From the NCBI GenBank assembly GCA_021811385.1, contig JAJZPC010000011.1, positions 1-48,144 on the forward strand: 48,144 nt of DNA, given 5' to 3'. This stretch comes from Deltaproteobacteria bacterium (GTDB taxonomy: Bacteria > Desulfobacterota > Desulfobulbia > Desulfobulbales > Desulfurivibrionaceae). This document shows positions 43,797-48,144 of this stretch, piece after piece; positions within the stretch are counted from its first letter, which is position 1; every line of letters starts with the position of its first letter. Under the pieces are notes generated by a model. That model was not told the DNA's origin and ran no database searches. It worked only from the letters and a program-made list of their open reading frames with translations. Made by a program: the position numbers and the translations under genes.

Positions 43797-44936
43797 TCAG
43801 GGGAGGCCGCATTTTGTTCGGGCGGCCAGGTCGAGCATGGCGGGCAAGCCGCCTTTTTCCTCCGGGGTGAAGCCGAAAACATCCCGCCAGATCTCATCGC
43901 TTTCCATGCAGAAATAGAGGCAGGTGTCCGGGTCCAGGTGACGGGAAAGATGGTGCGCCATGTGTCGGTACATCTCGGTACGCAACGGCCGGAAGTAGCG
44001 GAATTTATTGTCCAATCCCAGGACAAACTCTTCATGGAAAAACCGGGATTTGGGGAAGCGTCCGGTGGCAATGTTTTTCAGGGCGGGGAGAAAACGCAGC
44101 GCTCCCATGCTGATCCAAACGATGCTTGTTGCCGGGACCGCGGCAAAGAGCCGGTCGATAGTTTCCTTGTAGCCCTCTTTCCAGCCGGGATGATAGATGA
44201 GCGGATCAAAATGGAAGGCCAGTTTGTAGCCCCAGGCGGCGCACTGGGCAGCCGCGGCCAAGCGCTGGTCCAGGCCGGCGGTGCGCAACTCCTCCTTGGC
44301 CATGATTTCCGGGCTGTTGAGCGACCAGGCCATGATGGTGCGGCCGCCATGCTCGCTGTGCTCAAGGTTGTCCAGGGCCACCGCTTTGGATTTCAGTTCC
44401 AGCACCGCGTTGGGCTGATCCTTGAAAAATTCGATGAGAATCCGGCTTAGGCCCGTGATCCGATCCAGGGCCATGGAGTCGGTGAATTCGCCGGTGCCGA
44501 TGCGTCGGAAGGTCTGCGGGCTTTCGGCAAAGGCGGTGGTGAGTTCGGCCAGCAGCTCATCGGTATTCACAAAAAAAGAGAGCCAGGGGTTGTTCAGGTA
44601 GGCCTGCAGGATGCAGTACACGCAGTCCATGGGGCAGTTCATCCCGACATTGAGCACCTGATAGTCGCAACAGCGGTATTCCCTGGTCGCCGGGCAGGGT
44701 TTGAGGAAGCGGCCCCGGTTCTTGCAGAGAACCAAATGCTTTTTTCCGCCGGTGAGGCTGTGGGGGGTGGGGGTGGCAGCCAAAATGTCCGGGCCGGAGC
44801 GCGTTGGGATGACCCGCACTTCCCGGCCGGGAAGATTGGCCAGAATATGTGTGGTAAGGGGCAGATCCCGGCAGTCATCCTCCACATAGACATGCTGGAT
44901 AATGCCGGCCGGATCGAGCAGGGGGATATGCGGCAT
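43797..44936 (-). CDS. Radical SAM protein of the spore photoproduct lyase family
   Basis: 379 residues from the ATG at 44936 (MPHIPLLDPAGIIQHVYVED). The CX3CX2C cluster motif is C101, C105, C108 in NCPMDCVYCILQAYLNNPW. The surrounding sequence (LEHSEHGGRTIMAWSLNSPEI; GYKLAFHFDPLIYHPGWKEGY) matches the SplB-related family. In sporulating Firmicutes, SplB repairs the UV-induced spore photoproduct. Homologues in non-spore-formers have unproven roles in DNA repair. The frame is open to 45035, but the conserved N-terminus begins at 44936 and GAGGA lies about 10 nt upstream. Divergent from hybO. Confidence 0.85.
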   Translation of the reverse strand: MPHIPLLDPAGIIQHVYVEDDCRDLPLTTHILANLPGREVRVIPTRSGPDILAATPTPHSLTGGKKHLVLCKNRGRFLKPCPATREYRCCDYQVLNVGMNCPMDCVYCILQAYLNNPWLSFFVNTDELLAELTTAFAESPQTFRRIGTGEFTDSMALDRITGLSRILIEFFKDQPNAVLELKSKAVALDNLEHSEHGGRTIMAWSLNSPEIMAKEELRTAGLDQRLAAAAQCAAWGYKLAFHFDPLIYHPGWKEGYKETIDRLFAAVPATSIVWISMGALRFLPALKNIATGRFPKSRFFHEEFVLGLDNKFRYFRPLRTEMYRHMAHHLSRHLDPDTCLYFCMESDEIWRDVFGFTPEEKGGLPAMLDLAARTKCGLP

Positions 44937-45072
44937 GGTATAGGCATCCTCGGTTGCGTGTCGGTTGCGGCACCATACCGCAAAGAACCGGGTCGGCCAA
45001 CGAGAAAGTTCTTGACCCATGGTCGAAAACCGCACTACTATTCACTAGGTGTTTATACCTATCTTGTTGTGC

Positions 45073-45086
45073 TTGACTTATGTCAG
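45073..45086. promoter_or_regulatory. FNR/CRP-family-like dyad upstream of hybO
   Basis: TTGACttatGTCAG is a 5-4-5 dyad with one mismatch, in the format of FNR/DNR-type sites. It lies about 90 nt before the hybO ATG. Two further dyads are nearby: TTGACCcatGGTCgAA (45012-45027) and TAGGTgtttatACCTA (45046-45061). The regulator is not identified. Confidence 0.3.
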
Positions 45087-45174
45087 GTTTTTATGGTGCA
45101 ATGAGGGCAATCTTGTGAAGTTGCGCTGTTATTGGAAATGGGAGAATGCCCCACACACGCAAACGAGGCGAACG

Positions 45175-46299
45175 ATGAAAGAGCAGGATTTTGCCAGGGT
45201 CAGTGAACGTCTGAACGGGATATCGCGTCGTGATTTCATGAAATTCTGCACGGTGATGGCCGCCAGCCTGGGGCTGCCCCTCGAGGTCGCGCCGCGGATC
45301 GCGGCGGCGGTCACGGCCCCGCAACGGACCCCGGTGATCTGGCTCTCCGGCTCGGCCTGCACCGGTTGTACCGAATCGCTGTTGCGGCCCTCCCATCCCT
45401 CCCTTGAGCATCTCATCCTCGATCTCATCTCCCTTGATTATAACGAAACCCTCAATGCCGGGGCAGGGCATCAGGCGGAGGCGGCCTTGCAGGCCTCGAT
45501 TGCGAAAAACTCCGGCAAGTTCATCCTGGTGGTGGAAGGGGCCATCCCCGTCAAGGACAACGGGGTGTATTGCATGATCGGCGGCAAGCCTTTCAGCGAG
45601 ATCGTGCGCGAAACCGCGGCCAAGGCTGCCGCCGTTATCGCCATCGGTTCGTGCGCCTCCTGGGGCGGGGTTGCCGCGGCAAAGCCGAATCCCACCGGCG
45701 CCATGGGCGCGCCCGAGTTTCTCAAGGGCAAAACCGTGGTGACAATCCCCGGATGTCCGCCCAATGCCTATAATTTTCTTTCCACCGTGATCCACTTCCT
45801 GACCTTTAAAAAACTGCCTGCCCTGGATGACAAGGGCAGGCCGAAATTCGCCTACGGCCGCCTCATCCACGAGAACTGCGAGCGCAGGCCCCATTTCGAC
45901 GCGGGCCGTTTTGCTCTCGCCTTCGGCGACGAGGGGCACCGGAAAGGCTATTGCCTGTTCAAGCTCGGCTGCAAGGGGCCGATGACCTTTGCCAACTGCC
46001 CGGCCGTCCTGTTTAACGATGTCGGCCCCGGCGCCTGGCCGGTGGGCAGCGGGCATCCCTGCTTCGGCTGCACCGAGGAAGGGGTGGGTTTCCATCTCCC
46101 GCTCCATGCCCAGGCCGATCTGAAATACATCACCCCAGGGGCCGCGTATCCGCATATTGTCACCGAGCGGGGAGAAGGCGCCTCGGTGGGCGCGGTGGCC
46201 CTTGCTGCCGGAGTGGCCGGGGTGGCGCTGGGAGCCGGGGTGGCGGTTGCCAAGAACCTTGGCAAGACCGGGAAAGGGTCTTCGTCAGAGGGAGAATAG
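45175..46299 (+). CDS. hybO: [NiFe] hydrogenase small subunit, Hyb type
   Basis: 374 residues. The Tat signal has the twin arginine at 18-19 (SRRDFMKFC). The iron-sulfur domain starts with C62 and C65 in SGSACTGCTESLLRPSHPSLEH (proximal cluster). Further cysteines lie in AIGSCASWGG, IPGCPPN, CLFKLGCKGPMTFANCP and HPCFGCTEEGVGF. A C-terminal Gly/Ala/Val-rich transmembrane helix (about 334-355) anchors it. ATG 45175 follows GAGGCGAACG. hybA follows 3 nt later. The order small subunit / ferredoxin / b-type membrane subunit matches hydrogenase-2; the large subunit should lie just beyond the window. Confidence 0.95.
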   Translation: MKEQDFARVSERLNGISRRDFMKFCTVMAASLGLPLEVAPRIAAAVTAPQRTPVIWLSGSACTGCTESLLRPSHPSLEHLILDLISLDYNETLNAGAGHQAEAALQASIAKNSGKFILVVEGAIPVKDNGVYCMIGGKPFSEIVRETAAKAAAVIAIGSCASWGGVAAAKPNPTGAMGAPEFLKGKTVVTIPGCPPNAYNFLSTVIHFLTFKKLPALDDKGRPKFAYGRLIHENCERRPHFDAGRFALAFGDEGHRKGYCLFKLGCKGPMTFANCPAVLFNDVGPGAWPVGSGHPCFGCTEEGVGFHLPLHAQADLKYITPGAAYPHIVTERGEGASVGAVALAAGVAGVALGAGVAVAKNLGKTGKGSSSEGE

Positions 46300-46302
46300 G
46301 GT

Positions 46303-47253
46303 ATGAAGATACGACGCAGGGATTTTCTAAAAGGGGTCGCGGCCGGCACCCTGTTGCTTGCCGCCGAGCAAAGTCCGGCCCAGGCCAAACGGGCCAGGAA
46401 GGATCTGCCCCCCAATGCCGTCGGCATCCTCTACGACTCCACCCTCTGTATCGGCTGCAAGGTTTGTGAGCATGCCTGCAAACAGGCCAACAACAAGCCG
46501 GTGGAGCACACCAACCCCAAGGAGCCGATGTGGGATGACCCCCAGGATCTTTCCGCTAAAACCCTGAACATCATCAAACGCTACGGCGTCGAGGGGCAAA
46601 AAGATTCGGCGGAGGGTTTTGCCTTTATCAAGCGGCATTGCATGCACTGCATTGATCCGGCCTGCGTATCGGCCTGCCCCGCCTCGGCGCTGGTGAAAAA
46701 TCCCGAGAACGGGGTGGTGACCTACAGCAAAAAGGCCTGCATCGGCTGCCGTTATTGCCAGGTGGCCTGTCCGTATAATATTCCCAAGTTTGAGTGGGAT
46801 TCGCCCTTTCCGGAGATTACCAAGTGCCAGATGTGTGCCCATCTTCTGGCCAAGGGTGGAATTTCCGCCTGCTGCGCCGCTTGCCCCACCGGGGCCTCCC
46901 TGTTCGGGCCGGTGGAAAAGCTGCGGCTCGAGGCCAAGCGGCGGCTGGAAATGAAGCCCGGCGAGTATTACGATTTTCCCGTGGCCAACATCGAGTCCAC
47001 CGAGGTGCAGCAACACCGGGCAGGCGGCTACGTCAAGCATGTCTATGGCGAGCGGGAGCTCGGCGGCTCCCAGGTTCTCTATCTGGCCGGGGTGCCTTTT
47101 GCCAATCTCGGGTTGCCCGATCTGCCCGAGGATTCCTACGTGGCCTTGGCGGACGGCATCCAGTACGCCATTTACAAGGGCATGGTCTATCCCATCGTGG
47201 TTCTGGGCGGTTTGATCTACATCATCCGGAACAGGGAAGAGAAAAAAGAGTAG
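46303..47253 (+). CDS. hybA: Hydrogenase-2 iron-sulfur subunit HybA
   Basis: 316 residues. The Tat-type start is MKIRRRDFLKGVAAGTLLLA. Four [4Fe-4S] sites are suggested by CIGCKVCEHACK, CMHCIDPACVSACP, CIGCRYCQVACP, and CQMC...CCAACPTG, as in HybA/HydA2-type ferredoxins. A single C-terminal transmembrane helix (about 290-308; YPIVVLGGLIYII) anchors it to the periplasmic face. It would carry electrons between HybO and the quinone site in HybB. It starts 3 nt after hybO and is followed 39 bp later by hybB. Confidence 0.95.
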   Translation: MKIRRRDFLKGVAAGTLLLAAEQSPAQAKRARKDLPPNAVGILYDSTLCIGCKVCEHACKQANNKPVEHTNPKEPMWDDPQDLSAKTLNIIKRYGVEGQKDSAEGFAFIKRHCMHCIDPACVSACPASALVKNPENGVVTYSKKACIGCRYCQVACPYNIPKFEWDSPFPEITKCQMCAHLLAKGGISACCAACPTGASLFGPVEKLRLEAKRRLEMKPGEYYDFPVANIESTEVQQHRAGGYVKHVYGERELGGSQVLYLAGVPFANLGLPDLPEDSYVALADGIQYAIYKGMVYPIVVLGGLIYIIRNREEKKE

Positions 47254-47292
47254 GGGCGCAAGTCCCGGCTTTTCACGGAAAGGAGTGTTCCC

Positions 47293-48144
47293 ATGCAGGA
47301 AAGACAAGCATTAGGAGGCAAGGTGCTCACCGTGCCCTTCAAGGTGTGCGCCGCCATCGCGCTTATCGGCCTTTTTTTCATCGGCAAACGATTCATCTTC
47401 GGGATCGGTTCGGTTTCCAATATGAACGACGGCTATCCCTGGGGGATCTGGATCGCCTATGACGTGGTGGTGGGCACCGCCCTTGCCTGCGCCGGGTACT
47501 CCATCGCCCTGATCGTCTATGTGTTCAACAAGGGGGAGTATTCGCCCCTGGTGCGGCCCGCCTTGATGACCAGCATGTTCGGCTACACCCTGGCCGGAAT
47601 CTCGGTTATCTTCGATATCGGCCGTTACTGGCAGGCCTACAACATCTTCCTTCCCTGGCTCAGCAACCTGCATTCGGTCATGTTCGAGGTGGCGCTCTGC
47701 ATCGGCACCTATATCCTGGTGTTGTGGATGGAGTTCGCCCCGACCATGCTGGAAAAGTTCAAGGCGGACGAACTGAAGGCCAGGCTCAACCGGATCATCT
47801 TCGTCTTCATCGCCCTGGGCATTCTGCTCCCCACCATGCATCAGTCCTCGCTGGGCACCATGATGCTCATGGCCGGGCATAAGCTCTCTCCCCTCTGGTG
47901 GAGCGGCTTTCTGCCCCTGCTTTTCCTCATCACCGCCGTGGTCATCGGTTATGCCGCGGTGATCTTCGAGTCGCTCGTCTCCTCCCTCGCCTTCAAGCGG
48001 CCCATGGAGATGCATCTCTTGAGCAAAATCTCGGCGCTCATGCCCTGGCTGCTCGGCCTCTATCTGGTGGTCCGCATCGAGGACGTCAATCTGCGCGGCT
48101 ATCTGCCCCTGGCCTTTGAGGGGGGGCTCCTGGGGAACCTTTTT
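47293..48144 (+). CDS. hybB: Hydrogenase-2 membrane subunit HybB (NrfD family), 3' end outside window
   Basis: 284 codons are visible, open at the window end; the family is usually about 390 residues. The N-terminus MQERQALGGKVLTVPFKVCAAIALIG leads into multiple transmembrane helices. The family motif GYPWGIWIAYDVV lies near residue 47, with YWQAYNIFLPWLSNLHSVMFEVALCIGTYI and PTMHQSSLGTMMLMAGHKLSPLWW further on. NrfD-type subunits exchange electrons with menaquinone and can couple to proton movement. AAGGAG precedes the ATG. It completes the electron path from the periplasmic hydrogenase to the quinone pool. Confidence 0.95.
   Translation, partial: MQERQALGGKVLTVPFKVCAAIALIGLFFIGKRFIFGIGSVSNMNDGYPWGIWIAYDVVVGTALACAGYSIALIVYVFNKGEYSPLVRPALMTSMFGYTLAGISVIFDIGRYWQAYNIFLPWLSNLHSVMFEVALCIGTYILVLWMEFAPTMLEKFKADELKARLNRIIFVFIALGILLPTMHQSSLGTMMLMAGHKLSPLWWSGFLPLLFLITAVVIGYAAVIFESLVSSLAFKRPMEMHLLSKISALMPWLLGLYLVVRIEDVNLRGYLPLAFEGGLLGNLF

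Noticed and set aside
1-48144. CRISPR arrays, tRNA or rRNA genes, insertion sequences, prophage genes
   Set aside because: No spaced direct repeats, cloverleaf candidates, rRNA stretches, transposase or phage structural genes were seen in the gaps or frames.

Overview
The window is a 48 kb piece of a GC-rich, Gram-negative, anaerobic-type bacterial chromosome. Several features point to Desulfobacterota, most likely Desulfobulbales: a membrane-bound HybOAB-type [NiFe] hydrogenase, a small membrane-anchored di-haem cytochrome beside a geranylgeranyl-reductase-family flavoprotein, a spore-photolyase-like radical SAM protein, and a very large two-component and chemosensory complement. This placement comes from gene content alone. 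No rRNA or tRNA gene was seen. No complete mobile element was seen either; one long inverted repeat could be the remnant of a small one.

Layout. 1-9.1 kb: lepA (leftward, 3' end outside the window), an RpoH-type sigma factor, a DegT-family aminotransferase, a 1384-residue TPR/outer-membrane beta-barrel protein and greA, with a strong terminator-like hairpin in the greA leader. 9.1-12.6 kb: a TetR-family regulator with a FadR-like palindrome upstream, then purD, a 112-bp inverted repeat, purE and tsaC. 12.7-15.8 kb: a three-gene Hpt / HDOD / hybrid-kinase unit behind a good sigma70-type promoter. 15.8-17.7 kb (leftward): a flavoprotein reductase, a di-haem protein and tsaE behind a near-consensus promoter. 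17.8-24.0 kb: M23 peptidase, mutL, purC, a lipoprotein of unknown function, and leftward cbpA.

24.5-43.1 kb is the most distinctive part. It is one co-directional run of 14 genes: CheW, CheR-TPR, CheW, three chemoreceptors, CheA-REC, CheB, two tandem kinase/receiver pairs (the first kinase frameshifted), a REC-HD-GYP protein and a REC-histidine kinase. It closes with a bidirectional terminator. The core matches the Wsp type of alternative-function chemosensory pathway (CheW / CheR-TPR / CheW / MCP / CheA-REC / CheB), but the output candidate is a cyclic-di-GMP-degrading HD-GYP protein instead of a GGDEF synthase. No flagellar genes are present. The three receptors have different sensor modules joined to nearly identical signalling domains, as if different inputs feed one kinase.

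43.1-48.1 kb: leftward ssb and a spore-photolyase-like gene, then the rightward hydrogenase genes hybO, hybA and hybB (cut by the window end).

All calls come from reading the sequence and translated frames. No database search was run.
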